A stretch of 64,000 nucleotides of DNA from DATHAP01 sp963762865 (GTDB taxonomy: Bacteria; Actinomycetota; Actinomycetes; JACCUZ01). The notes below the pieces were generated by a model that saw nothing but the letters and a program-made list of their open reading frames with translations, was not told the origin of the DNA and searched no databases. The translations under genes were made by a program, and so were the position numbers. This document shows, in pieces, positions 33,082-42,631 of the stretch; the first letter of the stretch is position 1, and every line of letters begins with the position of its first letter. Where the stretch lies: positions 62,001 through 126,000 of the forward strand of contig CAVXNC010000024.1 in assembly GCA_963762865.1 (NCBI GenBank), given 5' to 3'.

Positions 33082-33495
33082 ATGACCCATCACGAGCACC
33101 CCAACGTCCAGCTGGTCCGCGACGGCTTCGAAGCCGTCGACCGCGGCGACATCACCTGGTTGGCCGAGCACCTCTCGGAGGACGTCGTCTGGCACGTCGG
33201 CGGGAACAGCAAGTGGGCGGGGTCCTACCGCGGCACGGCCGAGGTGCTGGCCTTCTTCGCCCGGCAGGGCGAGGCGATGGGGTCGGGACCCGCAGCCAAG
33301 ATCCACGACATGCTCGGCAACGACGACCACGTCGTCGTCCTCGGCGACGCGACAGCGACCGCCAGGGACGGCTCGAGCGCCGCCTGGAAGTACGTGAACA
33401 TCTTCCACGTCAAGGACGGCAAGGTGTCCGAGGTCTGGGGCATGGCCGAGAACGACGCCGACGTCGACCCGTTCCTCGACGCGCTTCCTGGCTGA
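33082..33495 (+). CDS. SnoaL-like / nuclear-transport-factor-2-fold protein
   Basis: A 137-residue cone-shaped alpha+beta barrel protein: VQLVRDGFEAVDRGDITWLA, DVVWHVGGNSKWAGSYRGTA, FFARQGE, VVVLGDATAT and WKYVNIFHVKDGKVSEVWGM. These are SnoaL-like polyketide-cyclase-fold signatures. Start ATG 33082 has AGGAGG five bases upstream; an ATG at 33058 lies before that site and is less likely. No catalytic assignment. Confidence 0.88.
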   Translation: MTHHEHPNVQLVRDGFEAVDRGDITWLAEHLSEDVVWHVGGNSKWAGSYRGTAEVLAFFARQGEAMGSGPAAKIHDMLGNDDHVVVLGDATATARDGSSAAWKYVNIFHVKDGKVSEVWGMAENDADVDPFLDALPG

Positions 33496-33582
33496 CAGCG
33501 GCTCCACTCCGGGTTGGTCCGCACTGCGCTGTGGGCCCGGGTACTCATTGCCATCTGCCGCTGCGGAGCCCAGGCTCCGGGC

Positions 33583-33975
33583 ATGGTCGTCACCCGCTCC
33601 GCCATTGCGTCACTTGCCCTGTGCCTCCCGCTGCTGCTTGCGGGTTGCGGGCAGTCGGACCAGGCGGGGTCGACACCGGAGCCGGCTACCGACGCGACTG
33701 CGCAGTCTGCGGCGCCGGCCATCCCCCCGGAGGGATCGACGGCCCGCACGATCTCCTACCGATGCACGAGCGGACGGCAGGCCACCATCGAGGTCGACGT
33801 GCCCGACCTTCGGGACCTGGCCGCGACGCTGAACAAGATCCAGCCCTGCGAGTACGACCGCGGCTTCGACCGCGGCACGGTGACAGTCGGGTGCCCGTCC
33901 GCGACCACTGAGATCTCGCTCCGCGGCCGAGACGGCCAGGCGCTCCAGCCTTCGGAGAGCTCTCTCTGCCACTAG
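33583..33975 (+). CDS. Small lipoprotein, hypothetical
   Basis: A 130-residue protein with a lipoprotein signal, VVTRSAIASLALCLPLLLAG with the lipobox Cys directly after (LLAGC). A Ser/Thr/Ala/Pro linker follows, then a small domain with three Cys (YRCTSGRQAT, QPCEYDR, VGCPSAT) and a terminal SSLCH, suggesting two disulfides. Unknown family. It is exposed on the outer face of the membrane. The N-terminus could be earlier, but ATG 33583 directly precedes the signal peptide. Confidence 0.75.
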   Translation: MVVTRSAIASLALCLPLLLAGCGQSDQAGSTPEPATDATAQSAAPAIPPEGSTARTISYRCTSGRQATIEVDVPDLRDLAATLNKIQPCEYDRGFDRGTVTVGCPSATTEISLRGRDGQALQPSESSLCH

Positions 33976-34097
33976 CGGCGACCTGCTTGTCGCCGCGGCT
34001 GGACTCTCGCCGTCGCGCCACTGACCGCCAGCCATATGTGCGTCGCGTCGATCGCCGCCCCTCTGTACCTTGTCGCCGGTGGGAGCTCACGATCGCG

Positions 34098-35312
34098 TTG
34101 GTTCCCGAGAACCTGGTCCTGCGGACGATCCGGCCGGAGGAGATCGATCAGGCCGCGGAGCTCCTCGAGGAACGCGGCGAGCCAGCAGACGGTGAGGACC
34201 TGCGCCTCGTCCTGGACGACAGGGACGCCGGTCTGCCCGGTACCGCCGTCGTGGTCGACGGTGACCGTGTCGTCGCCACCGCCTCCCTGCTGGACGAGCA
34301 GCTCGACCTCTGCGGGCACGCCATACCCGCTGGCCAGGTCGAGCTCGTCGCCACGGCAGCAAGCCACGAGGGGCGCGGCCTCGCCCGGGCACTGATGCAG
34401 TGGTGCCACGACCGCTCGGCGGCAAGGGGCCACCTCGCTCAGGTCATGATCGGGATCCCGAACTTCTACCGGAGGTTCGGGTACTCCTACGCGATGCCGA
34501 TCCCGCGGGTCCACTCGCTGACCGGTTCCGTCGAGGCACCGGCGGGCATCACAGTCCGACGGGCGACGACGGCCGACATCACGGTCATGGCGGAGCTCCA
34601 GGACGTCGAACAGCGCACGGCCGACCTCCGGATGCCGCACTCGGACGGCTGTTGGCGGTGGCTGGTCGCCCGCTCGGGCAGCGAGCAGTGGGTGGCCGAG
34701 CGGGACGGCGAGGTGATCGCCGTCGGACGAGCGTTGCCCGAGGAAGGCGTCCTGGGCGAAGTGGCGGCCACCGACCCGGCCGGGGCGGTCGCCGTCCTGG
34801 CTCACGCGGCGGAGGCTGCGCGGGTCGCCGGGCATCCGTTGTCCGTGCAGCCGCGAGGGCGCGGATGTGCCCACGACGCGATGGCGCCGTACCTCGACCA
34901 GGGCACGCTGCCCGAGTGGTACTACGCCCGGGTCCCGGACCTGGCAGCGCTGCTCGAGCGCCTCGGGCCCCTGCTCGCCGCGAGGCTGCGGGACTCCGGG
35001 CTCGGATCCTCCGGCGGCACCGGCGGCGAGCATCAGGTCCTGCTGTCCACGTACGCCGAGCAGGTGCGCTTCACGGTCGGCGCCGGCGGAGTCGCCGGGA
35101 TGCAGCGCGGCGGCCGCGAGCAGGCTCCCGTGAGCAAGGGCGGCTCGGGTCTCGCCGCAGAAGATGTCCCGGGGCTCATCCTCGGACCGCACGGTGCGCT
35201 CGGGCTCGAGGAGCGAGCGCCGGACTGCCATCTAGGGCGGCAGCGCGAGCTGATGGCAGCGCTCTTCCCGCCGGTGACCTCCGACCTGCTCACCTTCTAC
35301 CTGGCCGTCTGA
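34098..35312 (+). CDS. Eis-like GNAT acetyltransferase
   Basis: A three-domain, Eis-type N-acetyltransferase of about 404 residues. The N-terminal GNAT domain has VELVATAASHEGRGLARALMQWCHDR (motif A) and GIPNFYRRFGYSYA; a second GNAT-like domain starts ITVRRATTADITVMAEL; the C-terminal SCP2-like part ends DLLTFYLAV. The Eis C-terminus contributes the carboxylate base. The start is unclear: no ATG or GTG sits at the right place, and TTG 34098 with GGGAG upstream gives the family-like beginning. Eis proteins acetylate aminoglycosides at several amines; this specificity is not proven here. It is convergent with the serine hydrolase and overlaps it. Confidence 0.8.
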   Translation: MVPENLVLRTIRPEEIDQAAELLEERGEPADGEDLRLVLDDRDAGLPGTAVVVDGDRVVATASLLDEQLDLCGHAIPAGQVELVATAASHEGRGLARALMQWCHDRSAARGHLAQVMIGIPNFYRRFGYSYAMPIPRVHSLTGSVEAPAGITVRRATTADITVMAELQDVEQRTADLRMPHSDGCWRWLVARSGSEQWVAERDGEVIAVGRALPEEGVLGEVAATDPAGAVAVLAHAAEAARVAGHPLSVQPRGRGCAHDAMAPYLDQGTLPEWYYARVPDLAALLERLGPLLAARLRDSGLGSSGGTGGEHQVLLSTYAEQVRFTVGAGGVAGMQRGGREQAPVSKGGSGLAAEDVPGLILGPHGALGLEERAPDCHLGRQRELMAALFPPVTSDLLTFYLAV

Positions 35313-36426
35313 CCTCCCGGGCGCGCCGCGTCCTTCAGTGCCCGCACCAGGTCGTGGATGCTCTCGAAGCTGTCGGCGTTGGCCTGGACCGCGACGACGA
35401 CACCGGTGTCGGGGAAGGCGACCAGCCGCACCACGTGGGACGTCTCCATCCCGCCATGGCCGACCGCACCGGGGGTGTCGTACTCGTCCCAAGGCGAGAA
35501 GTCGAGGGTCCCCAGGCCGTAGGACTCACCCCGGAAGTCGGTCATCTCGCGGAGCGAGGCGTCTGCGACCACGAACCCGCCGTACAGGTCGTAGCCCCAG
35601 CGGGCCAGGGTCGCGGCGTCTGTCTCGATGTTCCAACCGTCGGCAGCCATGGCGTCCTTGACGCGGTACAGGATCCCGCCGAGGCCGGGATGACTCAGGA
35701 CGCCTGCCCGAACCACCTTCGCCAGCGGCCGGCCCGTGACCTGCTCGATGATCTCCCCGAGCAAGAGGTAGTTGATGTTCGCGTACTGAGTGGTCGACCC
35801 CGCCGGGGACGATGGGCGGTGGGATCAGCTCCACCAGATCGGCAGTGGTGTACCCCTGGTCCACGAGCTCGACGTAGCCGTCCGGGTCGACGAGCCCGCT
35901 GCGCATCCCGAGCAGGTCCCGGATGCTGGCACCGTTCGCGTCGAACGACGAGAGCTCGGGCGGAAAGTAGTCGGCCGCCGGGACGTCCAGTGGGACGGTC
36001 CCATCTTCGACCAGGCTCAGGACCTGGGCCGCCGTCATCGTCTTGCCCACACTGGCCGTGAGGAGCGGGGAGTCGGGCATCAGGGAGCTGCCCTGCCTGT
36101 CTACCCCCGCGGCTCCCGACCAGCTCCCTGAGCCGACGACGATGACCGCAGCGGCGACCCCGCGGAGCGTGCCTTCCGCAACCGCCTCGTCGAGCAGCTC
36201 CTGGAACGAGGCGGCCAACGTGTCCGGAAGGCGGCCACTGCGGGAACTCCGGGAAGTCGCCGAGCTCGGCGGTCCAGGTCCGGGAAGCGGGCCGAGCCGT
36301 CTGCGTGGCCTCGTCGGAGGTCGGCTTGACCGTCGCCTGGTCTGCTCCGACCGAGGAGGTGCAGGCGGCGAGCAACGACAGGGTCACTGTCGCCACAAGT
36401 GTCCGCAGTGCGGCTGACAGTGTCAC
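35297..36426 (-). CDS. Serine beta-lactamase-fold lipoprotein (two frame breaks)
   Basis: A penicillin-binding-protein-like serine hydrolase read in three segments. Start GTG 36426 (GGAG upstream) gives a lipoprotein signal (LVATVTLSLLAAC). After one extra base near 36243 comes the domain with SxxK nucleophile motif LTASVGKTMTAAQVL and IRDLLGMRSGLVDPDGYVEL. After a second extra base in CCCC at 35805-35808 comes the YxN motif TQYANINYLLLGEIIEQVTG and the C-terminal GHGGMETSHVVRLVAFPDTG (HGG, KTG-equivalent). With both bases removed the protein is about 375 residues and all three active-site motifs are intact. Probably an esterase or D-alanyl carboxypeptidase relative; beta-lactam resistance cannot be inferred. 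Confidence 0.75.
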
Positions 36427-36715
36427 GGTCGTCTCCGATCGGCGCGCAACCACGGGCTGGGAGACCGACAACAGGACGATGCCCGCCGAACAGCGACTCC
36501 TAGGAGTTCAACGCCTCGAGGGTGTGCCGAGGTTCGGTCGTCGCGGCCTTCGGTCGACCGCTGCCGTCGCCATCCCGCCCTGGTCGGCTCACATCACCCA
36601 GAACGGACGAGGTGCCCTGGTTTGACGGGGCCTAGCGTCCGACGAGCCTGGAGTGCGATCCCGAAGTGACTCGGTCTGCACAGTTCGGGCGTTCCCTAGG
36701 CCCTGGGAGGCACCG

Positions 36716-37264
36716 ATGGCGGCATCCGTGACGGGATCGTCACAGCCTGGCTTGAGTGTCGGTCCGACCAGTGAGTTCAGCTTGTTCTTCCACGTGAAGC
36801 CCGGTCAGGGACCGTCGTTGCGGAGCGCGCTCCTGGCCCTGCAGGACACTCCTGGGTACCGGCCCGGCGACTACGGGATGGCTGTCCAGACCATTCACGA
36901 GGCGCGCTTCGTCCTCTTCGACGACGACACCCGGCTCGCGTTCATCACCAGCTTCGACGGGCCATGGGACGCCTACATGGAGGACTTCTTCTCCTCCGGG
37001 CCGACTCTCGCGCTCTTTGACGTCATCTTCCGCCACGTGGACGGCTACGACGGGCTGCCGGACCTGGCCGCCCTCAGGGCGTTCATCCTGGATGCCGAGC
37101 AGACGGCAGGTGCGTACGCCCGCAACTATGGCGGCACCGTCAAGGAGATCCGGAAGGCCCAGCGCGTGAACGCGGCCTTCCAGCAGGTTCTCGACCATCC
37201 GGAAGCGGCCGAGGTCCTCGAGCATCCAGCGATGCAGCCGCTGCTCGACGAGGCCGGCGACTAG
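36716..37264 (+). CDS. Uncharacterised 182-aa protein, first gene of the DyP/DUF4331 cluster
   Basis: Starts at ATG 36716 with GGGAGG five bases upstream. A first half with FSLFFHVKPGQGPSLRSALL, YGMAVQTIHEARFVLFDDDT and RLAFITSFDGPWDAYMEDFF reads like a ferredoxin-like (dimeric alpha/beta-barrel) domain, the same fold family as DyP and chlorite-dismutase relatives; this is fold inference. The second half is helical (RAFILDAEQTAGAYARNYGG). No signal peptide or cofactor motif. It precedes the DUF4331 gene by 30 bases. Confidence 0.72.
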   Translation: MAASVTGSSQPGLSVGPTSEFSLFFHVKPGQGPSLRSALLALQDTPGYRPGDYGMAVQTIHEARFVLFDDDTRLAFITSFDGPWDAYMEDFFSSGPTLALFDVIFRHVDGYDGLPDLAALRAFILDAEQTAGAYARNYGGTVKEIRKAQRVNAAFQQVLDHPEAAEVLEHPAMQPLLDEAGD

Positions 37265-37294
37265 GACGGGCGGCAGGACCGGGAGCGACGTCCG

Positions 37295-38422
37295 ATGTCG
37301 GACCACATCTCTGGGCCGCGCGCCCTTGCCGACCCGATCGCGGACATCACCGACGTGTACGCGTTCCCCAGCCCTGAGGGGGCGGATCGCCTCGTGCTCG
37401 TCGTGAACACGCTTCCGATGGCCAAGCCCTCCGACCTGTTCTCGGGCGGGCTGGTCTACCGATTCAGGCTGCGTCCGCTCACCCGGGCGACGACCGACGG
37501 TCCCGGGTGGCAGTTCGTCCCCGCCGACGAGGAGCACGTCCTCGACTGCGTGTTCTCCACGCCCGATCCCGCCGCTGACGCGCCTGTCCAGGAAGGCACC
37601 TGCACGTCCCCGACCGGAGAGACGGTGTCGTTCCGCGTGAACGACCCGCAGGGCGGTTCCGGTGCCGGCATCCGCGTATTCGCCGGCACCCGGTGGGATC
37701 CGTTCATCATGGATGCACGTGCCGCCTTGACCACGCTCGCGACACACGAGCTGGCTTTCACCGACCCCGGCTCGATCTTCCTGGACGGCAAGAACGTGCT
37801 GAGTGTCGTCATCGAGCTGGACACGCGGGGGCTGGGTGGCGGCCTCGTGGGTGTCGTCGCGGAGACGCTGACGCGAGGGAACTTCAACGTTCGGATCGAG
37901 CGCGTCGGAAGGCCCGAGGTGAAGAACATGATGCTCGCACCGAAGGAGTTCGACCGGGTGAACCGGGACCTGGAGATCCGTGACTTGTACAACATGGAGG
38001 ACGCGTTCCACCCCGGCGGCACCTACGGCGGCGCCTACCGCGCGCGTTTGAACGCCAACCTTGCCTTCTGGGACGGCCTGGACGGGAAGGTGGACTGGCC
38101 AACGGACGAGGACGGCAACCACCCGTTGACAGACCTGGTCCTAGCCGACTTTCTCGTCGTCGACGTCACGAAGCCCTACCTCGAGCGGGGCTCGTTCCTC
38201 GAGATCGAACTCGCGGCCCGACGCGGTCAGCCGCACCAGACGTGCGGGGGACGGACGTTGAACGACGACGTGATGGACACCATCTTCACCCAGCTCGTCA
38301 ACGCCGGACATGGCCCCACCATCCGGGACGGCGTCGACTCCGCCACCCGGCCGGCCAGCGGCACGTTCCCCTACCTGGCGCCGCCTAACCCGCACCCGCC
38401 CGAGCCGCCGGAGCACCACTAG
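37295..38422 (+). CDS. DUF4331-family protein
   Basis: A 375-residue protein of the DUF4331 family: SDHISGPRALADPIADITDVYAFPSPEGADRLVLVVNTLP at the N-terminus in two pieces, the central FAGTRWDPFIMDARAA and NVLSVVIELDTRGL, and an end region with FDRVNRDLEIRDLYNMEDAF and NDDVMDTIF. The D-H-x-D start (SDHISGP, then ITDVYAF) is characteristic of this group. It has no signal peptide, unlike many DUF4331 proteins, so it should be cytoplasmic. Function unknown. The gene follows a 30-base gap and is followed by the peroxidase after 22 bases. Confidence 0.82.
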   Translation: MSDHISGPRALADPIADITDVYAFPSPEGADRLVLVVNTLPMAKPSDLFSGGLVYRFRLRPLTRATTDGPGWQFVPADEEHVLDCVFSTPDPAADAPVQEGTCTSPTGETVSFRVNDPQGGSGAGIRVFAGTRWDPFIMDARAALTTLATHELAFTDPGSIFLDGKNVLSVVIELDTRGLGGGLVGVVAETLTRGNFNVRIERVGRPEVKNMMLAPKEFDRVNRDLEIRDLYNMEDAFHPGGTYGGAYRARLNANLAFWDGLDGKVDWPTDEDGNHPLTDLVLADFLVVDVTKPYLERGSFLEIELAARRGQPHQTCGGRTLNDDVMDTIFTQLVNAGHGPTIRDGVDSATRPASGTFPYLAPPNPHPPEPPEHH

Positions 38423-38444
38423 TGACGGAAGGCACCTGAACGCC

Positions 38445-39785
38445 ATGCCCGAGGCGACTCATTCCGATCTTGAGCTCGACGACATCCAGGCCGGTGCGCT
38501 GTTCGAGCGACCCTCGCCCTACGTCGGCAAGTACCTGATGCTGCGCATCGTGGACCGTGCCGACGGCCGCGAGCTGGTCCGGCGACTGCATCGGGTCGCC
38601 AGCTCCTCGAGGACGTCGAGCAGCGGGAACGACACATCTCTCACCGTGGCGTTCACCTACAGGGGTCTCGAGGCGCTGGGTGTCCCGCAGACGTCACTGG
38701 ACACCTTCGCGCCGGAGTTCCGTGAAGGGATGAAAGCGCGCGCCGCGCTGCTGGGAGATGTGGGTGAGAGCAGTCCCGAGCACTGGGAGCCGCCGTTCGG
38801 GAGTGCCGACGTGCACGTGGCCATCGCGGTTCTCGCGCCTGACGCTGCTCGGCTGGAGGAGGCCGCTGAGAAGGCACGCCAGGCACACACCGAGCTACCG
38901 GGAGTTGAGGTGATCTGGCGGCAGGACTGCTACCAGCTCGCCACCGGACGGACCTCGTTCGGTTTCAAGGACGGCATCGGCCAGCCCGCTGTCGAAGGAA
39001 GCGGTAGGCCGTCCACGAATTCCCGCGAGCCACCTCTGAAGGCCGGCGAGATCATCCTGGGCTACCCCGACGAGACCGGCGAACTACCGCCGATGCCGAC
39101 GCCGGAGGTCCTGGGTCGCAACGGAACCTACGTCGTCTTCCGGAAGCTGCACACCAAGGTCGCGACCTACCGACGCTACCTGCGCGACCGGGCGGCGAGC
39201 CGTGAGGAGGAGGACCTCCTCGGCGCGAAGATGGTCGGGCGCTGGCAGAGCGGCGCTCCGCTCGCCGTTGCACCGGACCACGATGACCCCGAGCTGGGTG
39301 CCGATGCCCGGCGCAACAACGACTTCGTCTTCGGCGACGACCCCCGCGGGTTCAAGTGCCCGGTGGGCGCCCACGCCCGGCGGGCGAACCCGCGCGACGC
39401 CATGGACCAGGACGGCAGCGTGGACGTCCGGCTTCACCGGATGATCCGGCGCGGAACGAGCTATGGCCCCGCTCTGCCCCAGGGCGCCCTCGAGGACGAC
39501 GGCGCCGACCGCGGGATCATCTTCGTGTTCGCCGGGGCGCACCTCAAGCGCCAGTTCGAGTTCGTCAAGACCCAGTGGCTGAACGACGGCATCTTCATCG
39601 GGGCACCACTCGAGAAGGACCCCCTCGTCGGACCGAACGACGAGTCGAGCAGCTTCACGATCCCCCAGCGCCCGATCCGACGAAAGCTGCAGAACCTGCC
39701 GCCATTCGTGGTGACGCGGGGCGGGGAGTACTGCTTCGCGCCTGGTCTGACGGCCATGCGCTGGCTGGCCGAGCTGGACACATGA
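38445..39785 (+). CDS. DyP-type heme peroxidase
   Basis: A 446-residue dye-decolorising peroxidase. The distal motif GFKDG (173-177; catalytic Asp176), proximal heme ligand His310 in CPVGAHARRANPRD, and distal Arg369 (HLKRQFEFVK) are all present. The N-terminal half begins LELDDIQAGALFERPSPYVG, typical of the longer DyP class. No Tat signal is seen, so it is likely cytoplasmic, and the C-terminus (AMRWLAELDT) lacks an encapsulin-targeting peptide. The start is ATG 38445 with GGAAGG upstream. It needs heme, which this genome makes from the hem cluster at 47.8-54 kb. Confidence 0.92.
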   Translation: MPEATHSDLELDDIQAGALFERPSPYVGKYLMLRIVDRADGRELVRRLHRVASSSRTSSSGNDTSLTVAFTYRGLEALGVPQTSLDTFAPEFREGMKARAALLGDVGESSPEHWEPPFGSADVHVAIAVLAPDAARLEEAAEKARQAHTELPGVEVIWRQDCYQLATGRTSFGFKDGIGQPAVEGSGRPSTNSREPPLKAGEIILGYPDETGELPPMPTPEVLGRNGTYVVFRKLHTKVATYRRYLRDRAASREEEDLLGAKMVGRWQSGAPLAVAPDHDDPELGADARRNNDFVFGDDPRGFKCPVGAHARRANPRDAMDQDGSVDVRLHRMIRRGTSYGPALPQGALEDDGADRGIIFVFAGAHLKRQFEFVKTQWLNDGIFIGAPLEKDPLVGPNDESSSFTIPQRPIRRKLQNLPPFVVTRGGEYCFAPGLTAMRWLAELDT

Positions 39786-39813
39786 ACGGCCGGCACCGAC
39801 CAGAGAGGAACGC

Positions 39814-40681
39814 GTGGCGATGAGCTCATCCGGCACCGATCGATGGGCGGCCCTGGACTTCGGGCCGCCCCCTCCAGATGTCGTCGAGACCGAGGCTCCC
39901 GTGCTCCTCGACTACCTCGCCGATGGCCAGGTGGCGCTGGTCACGCTCAACCGACCGCATGCCGACAACGCGATCACAACAGAGATGGGCGCCCTCCTGA
40001 CCGAGGTCGTGGAGACGATCGCGGTGCGTACCGCCGTCCGGGTGGTGGTCCTGACCGGAGCCGGCGAACGCGCCTTCTCCGTCGGCAGCGACCTACGACA
40101 GCGCAAGAGCATGACCAAGGAGGACTGGCTGCGGCAGCGCCAGGCCTTCGACCGCACCCTCTACACCGTGCGTCAGCTGCGCAAGCCCATCTTCGCCGCC
40201 GTCAACGGCATCGCGTACGGCGGCGGGTGCGAGCTGGCCCAGAGCACTGACTTCATCATCGCGTCCGACACGGCCACGTTCGGCCAACCCGAAGCCATGC
40301 TCGGACTTGCCGCCGGCGGCGGCTCACCAGCCTTGCTGCCGCGCCTGCTGCCGCCGCGGCAAGGCCTTGCAGATGCTCATGACCGGCGACCCGATTCCTG
40401 CTCACGAGGCCTACCGCCTCGGCATGGTCAACGAGATCCATCCCCCCGGCGACCTGATGCCGGCCGCCCGGCGCATCGCAGACAAGATCGCAAGCAACTC
40501 ACCGACGGCGGTGCAGTCGGTGAAGCGCGCCGCTCAGCTGGGCGAAGGGCAGCCGATCGAGCAGGCGATCGCCATCATGATGGACGCCCACTGGCGATCG
40601 GCTGTCCACCCCGACCGCGTCGAGGGCATAGGAGCCTTCAACGACGGCCGCGACCCGAGCTTCGACGATGCCGACTTCTGA
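39814..40681 (+). CDS. Enoyl-CoA hydratase/isomerase-family protein (frameshifted near 40353)
   Basis: A crotonase-fold protein of about 288 residues once one base is removed from CCGCCGCGG at 40351-40359. N-terminal part: LVTLNRPHADNAITTEMGAL, oxyanion-hole segments AFSVGSDLRQRKSMT and AVNGIAYGGGCELAQSTDFI; after the shift, RGKALQMLMTGDPIPAHEAYRLGMVNEI and a C-terminal PDRVEGIGAFNDGRDP. The GTG at 39814 has GAGAGGAA just upstream. Located between the peroxidase and the Moco protein in one transcription unit. The acyl substrate is unknown; family members outside beta-oxidation are common. Confidence 0.82.
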
Positions 40682-40731
40682 GGCGGGAGCGCCCCGCGTC
40701 CAGAAGACCCACCGAGAGAAGGACTGAGACC

Positions 40732-41812
40732 ATGACCGTCGCCGGCGACCTCGAGTCGGAACGCGCCGCACTTCAGATGATCAATCCCGCTCCCTACAAC
40801 GCCGAGGCTCCGCCTCAGGCCCTGGTCGGAGACATCACCCCCACGGAGCTTCACTACGTCCGCAGCAACTTCGCATTGCCCACTCATGACGGCACCTTGG
40901 GCATCGGCGGCGCCGTGGGAAACCCCACGACCCTCAGCCTCGATGATCTACGCGCGCTGCCGGCCCACGATCAGGCGGTCACGCTGGAATGTGCGGGGAA
41001 CGGACGCCTCGACATGAGACCGCTTCCGACCGGTGAGCCGTGGGGCGACTACGCGGTTTCGACGGCACGCTGGACCGGCGCCCGGCTCAGCGACGTACTC
41101 GCCCTGGCCCAGCCAGGCACGGAGGGGGTTGACGTCCGGTTCGAAGGGGCCGATCACGGCCCGTACCACCTCCAGGCGATCCTCCCGGAGACCAATCAGG
41201 CCGACCTCACCTTCGTCCGCGCGTTGCCCCTCGCCGAGGCAGCCGATCCGTCCTCGGCGATCCTGATCGCCTACCAGATGAACGGCGAGCCGCTGACCCC
41301 CGATCACGGCGCCCCGTTCCGGCTCATCGTGCCGCACTGGTACGCCGTCGCCTCGGTGAAGTGGCTGAGGCGGATCGACGTCCTCACCGAGCCCTACGCC
41401 GGCGAGTTCCAGACCGGCCACTACATCTACCAATGGCCGGACCGTCCCCACGAGGCCGTGCGCCTCATGCGCGTGCGTGCCCGCATCACCGACCCCGCTC
41501 CCGGGGCCGTCCTCCCCCTCGGGCCGCTACACAGTTCGAGGAAAGGCGTGGTCAGGCACCGGGCCCGTCACGCAGGTCGACATCAGCCTCACCGGCGAAG
41601 GTGACTGGCACCCGGCGCAGCTGGACCCGCCGAACGGTCCCTACCAGTGGCAGGACTGGTCATTCGTCTGGGACAGCAACGGCGTCGGACGTCACACCCT
41701 GCGCGCCAGGGCGACCGACGCCGCCGGCAACGTGCAGCCCGACGTCCCACCTTGGAACCGGTTGGGCTACGGGAACAACGCCATCGAAGTCATGTACGTC
41801 GACCGGCACTGA
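40732..41812 (+). CDS. Sulfite-oxidase-like molybdopterin protein (frameshifted near 41516)
   Basis: A Moco oxidoreductase of the sulfite oxidase family, 359 residues after removing one C from the run at 41514-41518. The molybdenum-ligating Cys87 lies in VTLECAGNGRLD; DITPTELHYVRSNFALPTHD and FRLIVPHWYAVASVKWLRRI are Moco-domain signatures. After the break comes the Mo-co dimerisation domain (RGKAWSGTGPVTQVDISLTG, GDWHPAQLD, GRHTLRARATDAAGNVQP). No heme b5 domain or signal peptide is present, so it resembles cytoplasmic YedY-unlike sulfite or nitrate-reductase-like bacterial relatives. Start ATG 40732, AGAAGGA upstream. It closes the cluster. Confidence 0.85.
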
Positions 41813-41883
41813 TCGCCGGGGCGTGCAACCGTCCCCGACAAGTCGTTGGACCCGCGGCGGGGGACCGTGCCAGGGTCGGCGGG

Positions 41884-42631
41884 ATGTCTTCTGAGCTGCC
41901 CGATCATTTCGCCGGAGCGATCGCCGAGCGGTACGACGCGGGGTCGCCGGAGATGTTCGAGCCGGAGGTGCTCGGGCCGACGGTCGACCTACTAGCCGAG
42001 CTGGCCGGATCCGGGCCGGCGCTCGAGCTCGCGATCGGCACCGGTCGCGTCGCCCTCCCGCTCCATGAGCGGGGCGTCGACTCTCTTCGGGATCGACCTG
42101 TCGGCCGACATGGTCGCGCAGCTGCGCGCCAAACCGGGCGGCGCGGACATCGAGGTCACCGTCGGCGACCTCGCCGCCGCGACCGTCGGGCCGAAGGGCG
42201 ACTTCACCCTCGCGTACCTGGTCTTCAACACCATCGGCAACCTGACGACGCAGGACGCGCAGGTGGCCGCGTTCCAGAACGCCGCCGCGCACCTCAGGGT
42301 CGGAGGGACGTTCGTCATCGAGACCGGTGTGCCCGACCTGCAGCGACTGCCAGCGGGCCAGACCGACGTCGTCTTCCACCGCGACGCCGACCACGTCGGC
42401 ATCGACGAGTACGACGTCGTCACCCAGTGGATGGCGTCCCACCACTACAGCCGGGTCGGCGACCACTACGAGCTGGTATCGGTGCCGTTCCGCTACGTGT
42501 GGCCCTCCGAGCTCGACCTGATGGCGCGCATCGCCGGCCTGCGGCTGCGCGACCGGTGGGCCGGCTGGTCCAAGGAACCATTCACCGCCGATAGCCGCTC
42601 GCACGTCTCGGTGTGGGAGAAGACCGGCTAG
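41884..42631 (+). CDS. Class I SAM-dependent methyltransferase (frameshifted near 42080)
   Basis: A methyltransferase of 248 residues if one base is removed between 42075 and 42085. The SAM motif GSGPALELAIGTGRVALPLHERG lies before the break; after it come LFGIDLSADMVAQLRAKPG (acidic loop Asp) and FTLAYLVFNTIGNLTTQDAQ. The remaining part (VDEYD-like VVTQWMASHHYSRVGDHYEL) is typical of actinobacterial orphan methyltransferases. Start ATG 41884. Its stop overlaps the convergent DUF1810 gene by 4 bases. Substrate unknown. Confidence 0.78.

Noticed and set aside
13130..35312. Antibiotic resistance island (AAC(3)-like, Eis-like, APH-like, beta-lactamase-like and MFS genes)
   Set aside because: These are separate genes with host-like composition, scattered among housekeeping genes and without mobile elements; each family has many non-resistance members.
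39750..39785. Encapsulin cargo peptide on the DyP peroxidase
   Set aside because: Some DyPs are encapsulin cargo, but the C-terminus AMRWLAELDT lacks the short Gly/Leu/Ile-rich tail and no encapsulin shell gene is nearby.
40732..41812. Calling the Moco protein a true sulfite oxidase
   Set aside because: The family fold and Mo-binding Cys are clear, but there is no heme b5 domain, no export signal and no adjacent cytochrome, so the substrate is left open.
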